Assembly: GCF_018613155.1 (NCBI RefSeq)
Contig: NZ_JAGGQU010000013.1
Span: 1-64,000 of the forward strand
DNA length: 64,000 nucleotides
Source of the DNA: Bacillus sp. ISL-55
GTDB lineage: Bacteria > Bacillota > Bacilli > Bacillales > Cytobacillaceae
Direction of reading: 5' to 3'
Positions 1 to 7,749 of this stretch are shown here, piece by piece. Numbering within the stretch: position 1 is the stretch's first letter; every line of letters starts with the position of its first letter. Both the position numbers and the translations under genes were made by a program. A model generated the notes under the pieces. It had not been told where the DNA came from, ran no database searches, and saw only the letters and a program-made list of their open reading frames with translations.

Positions 1-35
1 TGACAGCTTTGCCTTGTTTCCGCCTATACCTGTCC
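1..35. repeat. Tail of a 52-bp-type dyad repeat, cut by window edge
   Basis: The window opens with TGACAGCTTTG, followed 29 bp later (centre to centre) by CCTGTC. The core and the 29-bp half-site spacing match units of the arrays near 43.2 and 60.6 kb. Only one degenerate unit is visible, so the array would continue to the left. It lies upstream of the ysdB promoter. Confidence 0.6.
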
Positions 36-133
36 CATCTCCTTACTTCTCGATGTTCCCTCTTTAAAATGGATCAATCCTCACCCGCAATCATCATCCG
101 CATAAAAAAAGTATAAATCAATTATAAATTTGT

Positions 134-159
134 TGAAACTATTTGGAACCTCATCCGTA
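134..159 (+). promoter_or_regulatory. Sigma-W-type ECF promoter of ysdB
   Basis: TGAAAC at 134-139 and CGTA at 156-159 are separated by exactly 16 nt, the B. subtilis sigma-W consensus. Transcription would start near 166, about 25 nt before the ysdB start. The B. subtilis orthologue is annotated as a sigma-W pathway protein, which fits. Confidence 0.82.
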
Positions 160-190
160 AATAAAGAAAGTTCGCATTGGAGGGGCAGTC

Positions 191-592
191 ATGATTCTGC
201 TTTTACGTCTTATTTTATTACTTTTATTCATTTTTCTAATATACAGCGCGGTGAAGTATTTATTCCACCCGAAAAGAAAGCTGGAGCTTGCTCATGAACA
301 GAAGCGCTTTTTCTTATTGGATGATCAAGACAATGTCCGCAAGAATTTCTTATTAACATATAAGGGAGTTTTATTTGAGGGTGAAAAGTATTTAGGCACG
401 ACGCCGTCTGCTTTTGAGGTTGTTTCCATTTTTATTTGGCCTAAAAAAACTTCGGCCTTAAAAGGGCTTGTCCTTGAGGATTTCCAATTCATTGAACGGA
501 AAATCCGTGAAAGCTATCCAGTGGCCAAAATTGACTGGAAAAGCCCAATTAAGGAATTCATGGCGAATCAGGACCAGAATGATGAGATATAA
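191..592 (+). CDS. ysdB: YsdB-like sigma-W pathway membrane-anchored protein
   Basis: A 133-residue protein with one strongly hydrophobic N-terminal segment (about residues 2-22) followed by a polar domain, so probably membrane-anchored with most of the chain cytoplasmic. Length, character and position beside ysdA and rplT match B. subtilis YsdB (about 130 aa), a sigma-W regulon member of unknown biochemical role. The ATG has a GGAGGGG ribosome site 7 nt upstream and a perfect TGAAAC-N16-CGTA promoter. It is transcribed towards the minus-strand gene that follows and shares a terminator with it. The function is unknown; the name rests on family resemblance and synteny. Confidence 0.85.
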   Translation: MILLLRLILLLLFIFLIYSAVKYLFHPKRKLELAHEQKRFFLLDDQDNVRKNFLLTYKGVLFEGEKYLGTTPSAFEVVSIFIWPKKTSALKGLVLEDFQFIERKIRESYPVAKIDWKSPIKEFMANQDQNDEI

Positions 593-597
593 AATGT

Positions 598-628
598 AAA
601 AGCGTCCGAAATATTCCGGACGCTTTTT
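598..628. terminator. Bidirectional terminator between ysdB and the VTT-domain gene
   Basis: An 8-bp GC-rich stem (AGCGTCCG/CGGACGCT) is flanked by A and T runs on both sides. It serves ysdB on the plus strand and the membrane gene on the minus strand. Confidence 0.85.
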
Positions 629-629
629 C

Positions 630-1202
630 TTATGTTGTTCTATCAAAAAATTCACGCCATTTTATGAAGGTAATTTTCTCTCGCAACAAATAGGCTAACA
701 GCAAAAATACCATCATCATAAAAAGCCCTGTAAATGAGCTGAATTCTCCGACATACTCGCCGAATATCGTATAAAAGATAACGAATGGAATATTCGCAAG
801 AAATGAAGCAATCATAAAATCTTTAAAATTGCTTTTCCGGTCGTAAAGGCAAAAGCTTAGCAGCTGGTAATGAATCACCGGCACAAGCCTCAACAGCGCG
901 ACCTGGGCGACGGTCAAATCCCTGAAGCGCCCTACCAGCCTTTTTTTCAGCCTGCTTAGCTTGTTCATCATTTCTGGAATCTGTCTCATTAAAAAGTAGA
1001 ATAATATACTTGCACCCGACAAGCCGAGCAGCGAATATACAATTCCGGGTACGACCCCAAACATTAATCCTCCAGCAATACAGACAACCGCAGGAGGTAT
1101 GAATACAAATTGGCGGAAAACATGAAACAAGATAAACAACACTGGTGCAAACCAGCCTCCAGATTCCACAACAATCAGCAGCATTGACCACGCATCATCC
1201 AT
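630..1202 (-). CDS. TVP38/TMEM64 (VTT/DedA-like) membrane protein
   Basis: A 190-residue multi-pass membrane protein. The stretch from about residue 30 to 150 carries the VTT (SNARE-associated) hallmarks: a Phe/Pro-rich re-entrant segment (VFIPPAVVCIAGGLMFG), the SGAS motif and a later R-x-x-P region (LLRLVPVIHY). Family members are linked to lipid scrambling or undecaprenyl-phosphate and phosphatidylethanolamine trafficking, but the substrate cannot be read here. It resembles B. subtilis YtxB. I chose the ATG at 1202 because GCAGGTGA lies 5 nt upstream; the GTG at 1211 overlaps that ribosome site. Confidence 0.82.
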   Translation of the reverse strand: MDDAWSMLLIVVESGGWFAPVLFILFHVFRQFVFIPPAVVCIAGGLMFGVVPGIVYSLLGLSGASILFYFLMRQIPEMMNKLSRLKKRLVGRFRDLTVAQVALLRLVPVIHYQLLSFCLYDRKSNFKDFMIASFLANIPFVIFYTIFGEYVGEFSSFTGLFMMMVFLLLAYLLREKITFIKWREFFDRTT

Positions 1203-1260
1203 TCTTGTCACCTGCCTGCTAAGTCTTTGTTGCTACTAGCTTATAGAATCATACAAGCTG

Positions 1261-1536
1261 TTATGCCAAAAGCTTAAATAAATATGTAAATATACCAATC
1301 TCAATTATCGCAAGCAGCGGCAACCCATATTTAAACTGGGCATGCTTCGTCTTATGCCTGTAATGCTTCATACCAGCTGCTGCCCCGATTGCTCCTCCAA
1401 AAAAAGCAATATTCCACAGAGTTTTTTCGCTTATTCGATAATGATTGTTCCTTGCCCGCTTTTTATCCATTCCCATGATAAAAAAGCCCGCAAGGTTCAT
1501 AATAAAAATCAAGCCAGCCAAACTCCAAATCCCCAC
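1261..1536 (-). CDS. ysdA: DUF1294 family small membrane protein YsdA
   Basis: A 91-residue DUF1294 protein with a hydrophobic N-terminal helix, a basic stretch (DKKRARNN) and the family core FFGGAIGAAAGMKHYRHKT, then a second hydrophobic segment near the C-terminus. The function is unknown. Its place next to rplT-rpmI-infC matches B. subtilis ysdA. The GTG start is supported by GAGGACG 8 nt upstream; no in-frame ATG is better placed. Confidence 0.82.
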   Translation of the reverse strand: MGIWSLAGLIFIMNLAGFFIMGMDKKRARNNHYRISEKTLWNIAFFGGAIGAAAGMKHYRHKTKHAQFKYGLPLLAIIEIGIFTYLFKLLA

Positions 1537-1587
1537 ATCTTCACGTCCTCTTTATGTTGTATGAGATTCATTATATCTTAAAAAAAG

Positions 1588-1616
1588 AAAAAACCATCCT
1601 CTGGAGAGAATGGTTA
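1588..1616 (-). terminator. Terminator of the infC-rpmI-rplT operon
   Basis: On the minus strand an AACCAT...ATGGTT hairpin with inner CTCT/AGAG pairing is followed by a T-rich run (TTTTTTC), just after rplT. Confidence 0.75.
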
Positions 1617-1622
1617 TCTTCA

Positions 1623-1982
1623 TTACTTGTTGAATTGTTGCTTAGCTGTTTCAGCCAATTGAGCGAATGCTGCTGCATCGCTTACTGCTAGTTCAGCAAG
1701 CATCTTGCGGTTTACTTCGATACCTGCAAGCTTAAGGCCGTGCATCATACGGCTGTAAGAAAGGCCGTTCATGCGAGCTGCTGCGTTGATACGAGCAATC
1801 CAAAGTTTGCGGAAGTCGCGCTTCTTCTGGCGACGGTCGCGGAATGCATACATTAGGGATTTCATAACCTGCTGGTTAGCAACCTTGTATAATGTATGTT
1901 TTGAACCGTAATAACCTTTTGCTAATTTAATGACTTTTTTACGACGCTTGCGCGTAACTGTACCGCCTTTTACACGTGGCAT
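1623..1982 (-). CDS. rplT: Ribosomal protein bL20
   Basis: A 119-residue basic protein, the usual L20 length, with the N-terminal signature [20 protein letters not shown]. It binds 23S rRNA early in 50S assembly. In low-GC Gram-positives L20 also represses its own operon by binding the leader RNA upstream of infC; that leader is visible here. It is the last gene of infC-rpmI-rplT, 37 nt after rpmI, with an AGGAGGG ribosome site before the ATG. Confidence 0.98.
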   Translation of the reverse strand: MPRVKGGTVTRKRRKKVIKLAKGYYGSKHTLYKVANQQVMKSLMYAFRDRRQKKRDFRKLWIARINAAARMNGLSYSRMMHGLKLAGIEVNRKMLAELAVSDAAAFAQLAETAKQQFNK

Positions 1983-2019
1983 GTAATTTCCCTCCTATAT
2001 AAATCGAGCTCGCTCGAAT

Positions 2020-2220
2020 TTACTTAATGTTGTCAAGCATGTGACGAATGCGTTTGAAATCGCCTTTAGAAACGATTGCAGATTTGCGAAGCTTACGCTT
2101 AGCTTTTGTAGACTTGTTAGCAAATAAGTGGCTAGTGTAAGCGTGTGAACGCTTAAGCTTGCCAGTTCCAGTTTTCTTGAAACGCTTGGCAGTGCCGCGG
2201 TGAGTTTTCATTTTTGGCAT
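2020..2220 (-). CDS. rpmI: Ribosomal protein bL35
   Basis: A 66-residue Lys/Arg-rich protein with the L35 signature [19 protein letters not shown], a 50S subunit component. It sits between infC and rplT with short gaps, the conserved operon order, and has a GGAGGAAG ribosome site before the ATG. Confidence 0.98.
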   Translation of the reverse strand: MPKMKTHRGTAKRFKKTGTGKLKRSHAYTSHLFANKSTKAKRKLRKSAIVSKGDFKRIRHMLDNIK

Positions 2221-2236
2221 AGGGACTTCCTCCTCG

Positions 2237-2758
2237 TTACTTTTCAGTTTTAGGTGCTAGAACTAGGAACATGCTTCGGCCATCCATTTTCGGATGTGAT
2301 TCAATTGTCGCTACTTCTTTGCAAGCTTCAGAGAAGCGATCAAGAACACGCTGACCGATTTCCTTATGGGTTATAGCACGGCCCTTAAAACGGATTGATG
2401 CTTTAACCTTATCGCCTTTTTCCAGGAACTTGATAGCATTGCGCAACTTTGTGTTAAAGTCATGCTCATCAATTGACGGACTAAGACGGACTTCTTTAGT
2501 TGTGATGATTTTTTGATTCTTACGTGCTTCTTTTTCTTTCTTTTGCTGTTCGAACTTGAATTTTCCGTAGTCCATGATTCGGCCTACAGGAGGCTTCGCG
2601 TTCGGAGCAACAAGGACAAGATCAAGATTTACACGTGTTGCGATCTCAAGAGCCTCAGCTTTGGATTTAATTCCTAATTGCTCGCCATTTTGATCGATCA
2701 GACGAATTTCGCGAGCACGAATTCCCTCGTTTAGTATCATCGCATCTTTGCTAATAAT
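2237..2758 (-). CDS. infC: Translation initiation factor IF-3 (ATT start)
   Basis: A 173-residue IF-3, the normal Bacillus length, with the N-terminal domain ([20 protein letters not shown]), a linker and the C-terminal domain ([31 protein letters not shown]). IF-3 binds the 30S subunit and discriminates initiator tRNA and start codons. I chose ATT at 2758: a strong GGAGGTGG site lies 3 nt upstream (6 nt from the GGAGG core) and the protein then starts MISKD as in relatives. The in-frame ATG at 2848 would add 30 residues unlike any IF-3. An ATT start is the known autoregulatory feature of infC. Confidence 0.95.
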   Translation of the reverse strand: MISKDAMILNEGIRAREIRLIDQNGEQLGIKSKAEALEIATRVNLDLVLVAPNAKPPVGRIMDYGKFKFEQQKKEKEARKNQKIITTKEVRLSPSIDEHDFNTKLRNAIKFLEKGDKVKASIRFKGRAITHKEIGQRVLDRFSEACKEVATIESHPKMDGRSMFLVLAPKTEK

Positions 2759-2875
2759 TAGCCACCTCCAGGGTTTTATCGAATACATTGTCAAGGAGAA
2801 GAAGTACATTGCCAAGGCCGAAGCCTTATCTTGCTCACACAATGACATACGATATAGTCCAATTTTTATTTTGCA

Positions 2876-2908
2876 ATAAAAAAAGTGCAGGCGACGACAC
2901 CCACACTT
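2876..2908 (-). terminator. Leader terminator upstream of infC
   Basis: On the minus strand AAGTG...CACTT, with further inner pairs, forms a hairpin followed by seven T residues, 118 nt before the infC start. In the L20-leader mechanism excess L20 favours this terminator and stops transcription of infC-rpmI-rplT. Confidence 0.8.
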
Positions 2909-3017
2909 ACGGAAACAAAATAATTAGACGTTTACGTATTACCTGCCAACAGCTGAAATGCGTCAGCCAGGTGAGAAGCGGGTGCTTCTTCTTTCCTAAA
3001 ACTTGTATTCAGTTCAC
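2877..3017 (-). promoter_or_regulatory. L20-type autoregulatory leader of infC operon
   Basis: About 260 nt of untranslated RNA lie between the predicted start near 3017 and the infC ATT. The segment given here ends in an intrinsic terminator. Position, operon and terminator agree with the known L20 leader of Bacilli. I did not fold the anti-terminator. Confidence 0.72.
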
Positions 3018-3024
3018 TCTTGCT

Positions 3025-3053
3025 AATATAGCATAAAGAAATTAATGTGTCAA
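3025..3053 (-). promoter_or_regulatory. Sigma-A promoter of infC-rpmI-rplT
   Basis: TTGACA (3053-3048) and TATATT (3030-3025) are spaced 17 bp apart, close to perfect sigma-A consensus, and drive the L20 leader. Confidence 0.85.
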
Positions 3054-3211
3054 ACGAATCACTTTCGTTAACTGCAACAAAAAGTATTGTATCAGATAGA
3101 AATACAGGCTGCAATACTTTTTTTTAGGCATAAGTAAATTTCCCTGCGAAAAGTAGTCGCTAAATCATAACTATCATGATAATTTGTCACTGCCTCATTG
3201 CTTATTTCTTG

Positions 3212-3218
3212 CTATAAT
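3212..3218 (+). promoter_or_regulatory. Extended -10 promoter of small zinc-ribbon gene
   Basis: TGC-TATAAT is an extended -10. Transcription would start near 3225, which places the possible TTG start at 3221 outside the mRNA and favours the ATG at 3254. Confidence 0.6.
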
Positions 3219-3253
3219 TATTGGTAGAAATAGACAAGAAAGCTGGTGTACAA

Positions 3254-3457
3254 ATGCTGATCGCGATTATTATCACCGGTGTGGTCACTGGATTGCTCGC
3301 TGGCACCGCATTGAAATTTTTCAGGACTGGCTACGGTTTTTCCAATGATATTGACAATACGCCTGTTAACATAAAATCCTGCCGGAATTGCGGTGAAAGA
3401 ATACCGCGCAGCTATACAAAAAATTTATGTCCAACGTGTTCCAAACCTATAGAATAA
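3254..3457 (+). CDS. Small membrane protein with C-terminal zinc ribbon
   Basis: A 67-residue protein: a hydrophobic helix with Gly-rich face (about residues 2-20), then a short linker and a C-terminal CxxC...CxxC knuckle (CRNCGERIPRSYTKNLCPTC), likely to bind zinc. I do not recognise a named family and assign no function. The ATG at 3254 has only a weak ribosome site (AGCTGGTG), but an upstream TTG lies before the predicted transcription start. It is expressed alone, convergent with thrS, and shares a terminator with it. Confidence 0.65.
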   Translation: MLIAIIITGVVTGLLAGTALKFFRTGYGFSNDIDNTPVNIKSCRNCGERIPRSYTKNLCPTCSKPIE

Positions 3458-3465
3458 TAGCTATA

Positions 3466-3496
3466 AAATAAGAGGAGCCTGGAGCTCCTCTTATTT
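3466..3496. terminator. Bidirectional terminator, small gene and thrS
   Basis: A 13-bp stem, AAATAAGAGGAGC paired with GCTCCTCTTATTT around a short loop, closes both convergent genes. Confidence 0.88.
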
Positions 3497-3511
3497 CATA
3501 TTAAGCTTTTC

Positions 3512-5443
3512 TTATTTCTTCGCTTCTTTCCTGAATGACTCCAGGAATTCATCAAAGGCAATTGTGTCTGATTTCTGTTCGCCGTATTTACGGACGTTGA
3601 CTGCTTTTTCTGCTACTTCATTGTCACCGACTACGAGCATATAAGGAACTTTTTGCATTTGCGCTTCGCGGATTTTGTAGCCGATTTTTTCGTCACGGCC
3701 ATCGATTTCAACACGGAAGCCTTCTGCTTTAAGCTTCTCTTTGATTTCTCTTGCATAGTCATAGTGGACTGAAGGAGATACCGGAATAATCTGTGCCTGT
3801 ACTGGAGCCAGCCAAGTCGGGAATGCCCCTTTGTACTCTTCGATCAGGAAGGCTACAAAGCGTTCCATAGTCGATACGACGCCACGGTGGATAACGACAG
3901 GACGATGGTGCTTGCCGTCTTCGCCGATATAAGTCAGGTCAAATCGCTCTGGAAGCAAGAAGTCAAGCTGGACTGTTGAAAGAGTCTCCTCTTTGCCAAG
4001 GGCAGTCTTGACCTGGACATCAAGCTTCGGTCCGTAGAATGCTGCTTCGCCTTCAGCCTCGAAATATTCAAGACCCATCTCATCCATCGCTTCTTTCAGC
4101 ATAGCTTGAGCCTTTTCCCACATCTGATCATCATCGAAGTACTTTTCCTTATCTTCAGGATCTCTGTAGGATAGACGGAAGGAATAGTCATTCATATCAA
4201 AATCCTTGTAGACTTCAAGTACAAGCTCTACTACACGTTTGAACTCTTCCTTGATCTGATCAGGGCGGACAAAGAGGTGAGCATCGTTCAAAGTCATGCC
4301 GCGCACACGCTGCAACCCAGCCAGTGCACCGGACATTTCGTAACGGTGCATTGTTCCAAGCTCAGCTATCCTGATTGGAAGCTCCCTGTAGCTATGGATG
4401 CTATTTTTGTACACCATCATATGGTGCGGACAGTTCATTGGTCTTAAAACAAGCTGTTCATTTTCCATTTCCATGACAGGGAACATGTTTTCCTGATAGT
4501 GATCCCAGTGTCCTGAAGTTTTATAAAGTTCGACACTTCCCATTACCGGAGTGTAGACATGATCATATCCAAGGCTGACTTCTTTATCAACAATATAGCG
4601 TTCGATGATGCGGCGGATTGTTGCACCTTTCGGAAGCCATAAAGGAAGCCCCTGGCCTACCTTCTGTGAATTAGTAAATAAGTTAAGTTCCTTGCCAAGC
4701 TTGCGATGGTCACGTTCCTTTGCTTCTTCCAACAGTCTCAAGTGCTCCTTCAGGTCTTCCTTTTTGAAGAAAGCTGTACCGTAAATTCTTTGGAGCATCT
4801 TGTTGTCACTGTCACCGCGCCAGTAAGCACCGGCAATGCTCAACAATTTGAATTCCTTCAGTTTGCCAGTTGATGGGACGTGTACCCCACGGCAAAGGTC
4901 GACAAAGTCTCCCTGTTCATAAAGAGTGACCTTCTCATCCGCGGGAATCGCTTCAATCAATTCAAGCTTATAAGGGTCACCAAGCTCTTTGAAAAACTTG
5001 ACAGCATCCTCACGGCTTACTTCTTTACGGACAATCTCAATGTTCTCATTGATGATTTTCTTCATTTCCTTTTCAATCTCTGGCAAATCTTCCGGAGATA
5101 AAGAATGTTCCATATCGATATCATAGTAGAAGCCGCCTTCAATTACCGGCCCTACTCCGAGGTTAACATCTTTATAAAGACGCTTGATTGCCTGTGCCAT
5201 CAAGTGAGCTGAGCTGTGGCGCAGGATTTCTAGTGCTTCTGGATGGTCAGGAGTGACGATTTCGATTGCTGCGTCCTCCTCGATCGCTCTCTTGAGATCA
5301 TACGGCTGTCCATTGACCATACCCGCAATGGCTTTCTTCTTTAGGCCCGGGCTGATCGAGCTGGCGATATCTTCAGTCGTTGTGCCTGCCGGAAACTCCT
5401 TCACTGCTCCATCTGGAAACGATATTTTTAACATGTCTGCCAT
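3512..5443 (-). CDS. thrS: Threonyl-tRNA synthetase
   Basis: A 643-residue class II synthetase, the same length as B. subtilis ThrS. Order: TGS domain (about 1-65), editing domain with HSSAH at about 76 and the Cys/His motif [10 protein letters not shown], catalytic core with RPMNCPHHM (zinc Cys), the motif 2 region [16 protein letters not shown] and motif 3 ([16 protein letters not shown]), then a C-terminal anticodon domain. It charges tRNA-Thr and hydrolyses Ser-tRNA-Thr. A T-box leader upstream couples expression to uncharged tRNA-Thr. The ATG follows AAAAGGAGGAAA. Confidence 0.98.
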   Translation of the reverse strand: MADMLKISFPDGAVKEFPAGTTTEDIASSISPGLKKKAIAGMVNGQPYDLKRAIEEDAAIEIVTPDHPEALEILRHSSAHLMAQAIKRLYKDVNLGVGPVIEGGFYYDIDMEHSLSPEDLPEIEKEMKKIINENIEIVRKEVSREDAVKFFKELGDPYKLELIEAIPADEKVTLYEQGDFVDLCRGVHVPSTGKLKEFKLLSIAGAYWRGDSDNKMLQRIYGTAFFKKEDLKEHLRLLEEAKERDHRKLGKELNLFTNSQKVGQGLPLWLPKGATIRRIIERYIVDKEVSLGYDHVYTPVMGSVELYKTSGHWDHYQENMFPVMEMENEQLVLRPMNCPHHMMVYKNSIHSYRELPIRIAELGTMHRYEMSGALAGLQRVRGMTLNDAHLFVRPDQIKEEFKRVVELVLEVYKDFDMNDYSFRLSYRDPEDKEKYFDDDQMWEKAQAMLKEAMDEMGLEYFEAEGEAAFYGPKLDVQVKTALGKEETLSTVQLDFLLPERFDLTYIGEDGKHHRPVVIHRGVVSTMERFVAFLIEEYKGAFPTWLAPVQAQIIPVSPSVHYDYAREIKEKLKAEGFRVEIDGRDEKIGYKIREAQMQKVPYMLVVGDNEVAEKAVNVRKYGEQKSDTIAFDEFLESFRKEAKK

Positions 5444-5489
5444 TGGCTTTTCCTCCTTTTAAAATGTGGCGCAATTTTTGCGCAAAAAA

Positions 5490-5762
5490 TAAAAAAACCC
5501 GTCCCTGAAACAGGGACGAGTTTGATCACACGTGGTTCCACCCAATTCCCACTCTAGCGCAAAGATCACGCAGGAATGGCTCTGGTTGCGGTAACGGCTT
5601 CTGCCGCCAGCCAATACTTGCCCTATGGGCGTTCACAGCTGGAGTTCAGAGGTGGTAAGCGTTTCTTTAGTGTTAGGAAGTTTTCAGCCAAGCCTTCCCT
5701 CTCTTGAAACCTTTCAAGAATGCCCATGTCCTCATCATTACATTCACTATTGATTTAGTATG
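5490..5762 (-). promoter_or_regulatory. T-box leader of thrS
   Basis: The conserved T-box sequence TGGGTGGAACCACGTG is at 5544-5529 (minus), followed by an intrinsic terminator (CGTCCCTG/CAGGGACG stem, 5518-5500, then a T run). About 230 nt of structured leader precede it. Uncharged tRNA pairs with the T-box to form the antiterminator. A candidate ACC (Thr) specifier codon lies at 5656-5654, with a second ACC directly next to it; this assignment needs a fold. Confidence 0.92.
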
Positions 5763-5768
5763 TACGTA

Positions 5769-5797
5769 ATTATAGTTTGTAATGTTTTGAAAATCAA
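5769..5797 (-). promoter_or_regulatory. Sigma-A promoter of thrS T-box leader
   Basis: TTGATT (5797-5792) and TATAAT (5774-5769) with a 17-bp spacer, directly ahead of the T-box leader. Confidence 0.82.
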
Positions 5798-5802
5798 GTG
5801 GG

Positions 5803-6678
5803 CTATTGTATATTTTCACGATCCTCTTTAAAAAAGTTTACTTTTTCATCATAAAAAGCGGAAACTGGGCTGACTTTTACACGTTCTTCAAAAAGATTGA
5901 TGATCGTCCTCACTAATGGCTGATGGGAATCATCTGTGTATAAGTAAATGGTTTCAGGCGCAATTGACAGCAACGGCGCAATCGTCCCGGAGTCAACATA
6001 GACAGGATGGTTGACAAGCAGCTTACGGTCAATCGTTTTAAACAGCTCACTCCGTTTCATTTCTGTGAATTGCTGATTATAAAAGATCATATTCTCGTCA
6101 ATCACCAGATATAAATGGGACATCTGCGGCTTCCTGCCCTCAAGGAAATCCCTCAGTGTATGCAGGAAAACCTGGTACTCCTGTTCCATTTTATACTCAT
6201 CAATCGCAATCTCTACCCATTGGGAGAGCTGCTCAGTATAGGCCTTAAGCCTGAACATGACAAAGGAGTCAAAAGAGAATGAAACTCTTTCATTAATAAT
6301 TTCATTAATCGAACTCTGGATCATGCCTTGTTCCCCGACACCGTCCATGAAAGGAGCCAGCTCTTTACGGTTGCCTTCTATGACGGAATAAATGATATCA
6401 AGAATTTGGTCCTGTTCTTCACTGTCATTATAATAATACGATTCTGCCAGGATGGCTCTAAGCCAGTCATCGCGTTTCACCTTTAAAATAAAATCATAAA
6501 CACTTTTCTTGAGTACATGCAATTTCTCATTTTTATAAAACTCTTCTGGAATAAGCACTCTATTTCGATCTTCATTAAGAAGAATTGAATTCGTTTCCTG
6601 CCACGAAGCAAGCCTGGCGACTAAATGTTGATACAAATTCCAGGCATCCTGCTTTTTTTGGAAGATGATTTCAATCAA
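5803..6678 (-). CDS. ytxC: YtxC-family putative sporulation protein
   Basis: A 291-residue protein matching the YtxC family in size (about 280 aa) and in its place between thrS and dnaI. It is soluble-looking and rich in acidic and aromatic residues, with no signal peptide. The family is annotated as putative sporulation protein; the biochemical role is unknown. I chose TTG at 6678 because GAGGGGGGAT lies 6 nt upstream; the longer ORF from 6747 would add 23 residues without a ribosome site. Confidence 0.78.
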   Translation of the reverse strand: MIEIIFQKKQDAWNLYQHLVARLASWQETNSILLNEDRNRVLIPEEFYKNEKLHVLKKSVYDFILKVKRDDWLRAILAESYYYNDSEEQDQILDIIYSVIEGNRKELAPFMDGVGEQGMIQSSINEIINERVSFSFDSFVMFRLKAYTEQLSQWVEIAIDEYKMEQEYQVFLHTLRDFLEGRKPQMSHLYLVIDENMIFYNQQFTEMKRSELFKTIDRKLLVNHPVYVDSGTIAPLLSIAPETIYLYTDDSHQPLVRTIINLFEERVKVSPVSAFYDEKVNFFKEDRENIQ

Positions 6679-6773
6679 CCATATCCCCCCTCTTAAATAA
6701 TCCCTGATTATATATATGGGGGACTTGGACAATTTAGAAGTGTCCATATGGCCGATAACTGGTTATAAGTGCA

Positions 6774-6813
6774 AAAAATGTGCCGCAGCTTGATTAGCTG
6801 CGGCACATTTTTT
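6774..6813 (-). terminator. Terminator of dnaB-dnaI
   Basis: A 13-bp stem (ATGTGCCGCAGCT/AGCTGCGGCACAT) flanked by A and T runs begins at the dnaI stop codon. Its symmetry means it could also act on the other strand. Confidence 0.88.
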
Positions 6814-7744
6814 ATATTCTGCGATTCTTTCCTTCTACTTTCACCGGTTCGGCAAGATATTTAATCCGTTCCATAATTCTTGCTGCCTTCAATTGTTCTT
6901 CTTCTCCCCGCTGGCTGTGCGTCAAATGATGCTCGAGCCCTTTTAAGTCGAAATTGGAGGTAAAGAAGGTTGGAAGGTTCTCAAGCATACGGAACTGCAG
7001 GATCGTTCCGAGGATTTCATCCCTCGCCCAGCTGCTCATCGTTTCTGCTCCAATGTCATCGAGCATGAGTACATTAGCCTTCTTGATTGCTTCAAGCTTG
7101 TCATTGACAGTATGATCACCGATCGCATTTTTCATTTCTCTGAAAAATTCAGGTACATAGACAATCAATGAACTAATCTGTTTCTGTGCAAGTTCATTCG
7201 CGATTGCCCCAAGCAAATATGATTTACCTGTCCCGAACGGTCCATGAAGGAATAAACCCTTTTGCTTTCGGCCCGGTTCATAATTCTCAACAAAGTCTTT
7301 TGCCATCTTGATCGCCTTGAACCTTCCGGCGTCATCCAGCTCAATATCCCCGAAAGATGCCTTCAAGATTTCCTTTGGCACAAAAATACTATTGATCAGG
7401 CTTGCATTCTTTTGCTGCTCATCATGCATGACCTTCTTCTTGCACCGGTCATATTTTATGTCAATGAAATTGCCTTTTATGAAAAGCTCTGGCTCATATC
7501 CCTTAATCATGTTCTTGCAGCCCGCGAGACTCTCGCAAACTTCACAGCCTTTGCTCTGGTTTGAGAACTCATAAAGCTTCGACATACTGCCGTCGAGCAT
7601 TTCCCTGGTGATATACTCTGCATTTTCATCGAGGAATTCCTTGATATGCGGATCCTGCATGACCTGCCTCTTGATAGCTTCATAGCGCTCCTGAAAATTC
7701 TGGTTATTCGCCAGCTTCTTCAATGTTTCATTAATGTTTTGCAA
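6812..7744 (-). CDS. dnaI: Primosomal helicase loader DnaI
   Basis: A 310-residue AAA+ ATPase (B. subtilis DnaI is 311). The N-terminal part has a zinc-binding cysteine cluster (CEVCESLAGC) for contact with the replicative helicase. The AAA+ part has Walker A GPFGTGKS, Walker B VLMLDDIGAE and sensor region TFFTSNFDLKGLEHH. DnaI loads the replicative helicase DnaC with DnaB and DnaD. TTG at 7744 is chosen: GGGAGGTGA lies 5 nt upstream, while the GTG at 7753 is inside that ribosome site. The dnaB stop is 5 nt upstream, so the two are coupled. Confidence 0.96.
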   Translation of the reverse strand: MQNINETLKKLANNQNFQERYEAIKRQVMQDPHIKEFLDENAEYITREMLDGSMSKLYEFSNQSKGCEVCESLAGCKNMIKGYEPELFIKGNFIDIKYDRCKKKVMHDEQQKNASLINSIFVPKEILKASFGDIELDDAGRFKAIKMAKDFVENYEPGRKQKGLFLHGPFGTGKSYLLGAIANELAQKQISSLIVYVPEFFREMKNAIGDHTVNDKLEAIKKANVLMLDDIGAETMSSWARDEILGTILQFRMLENLPTFFTSNFDLKGLEHHLTHSQRGEEEQLKAARIMERIKYLAEPVKVEGKNRRI

Positions 7745-7749
7745 ATAAA

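Noticed and set aside
2788-3114. Short ORFs over the infC leader
   Set aside because: They overlap the L20 leader and promoter on opposite strands and lack ribosome sites.
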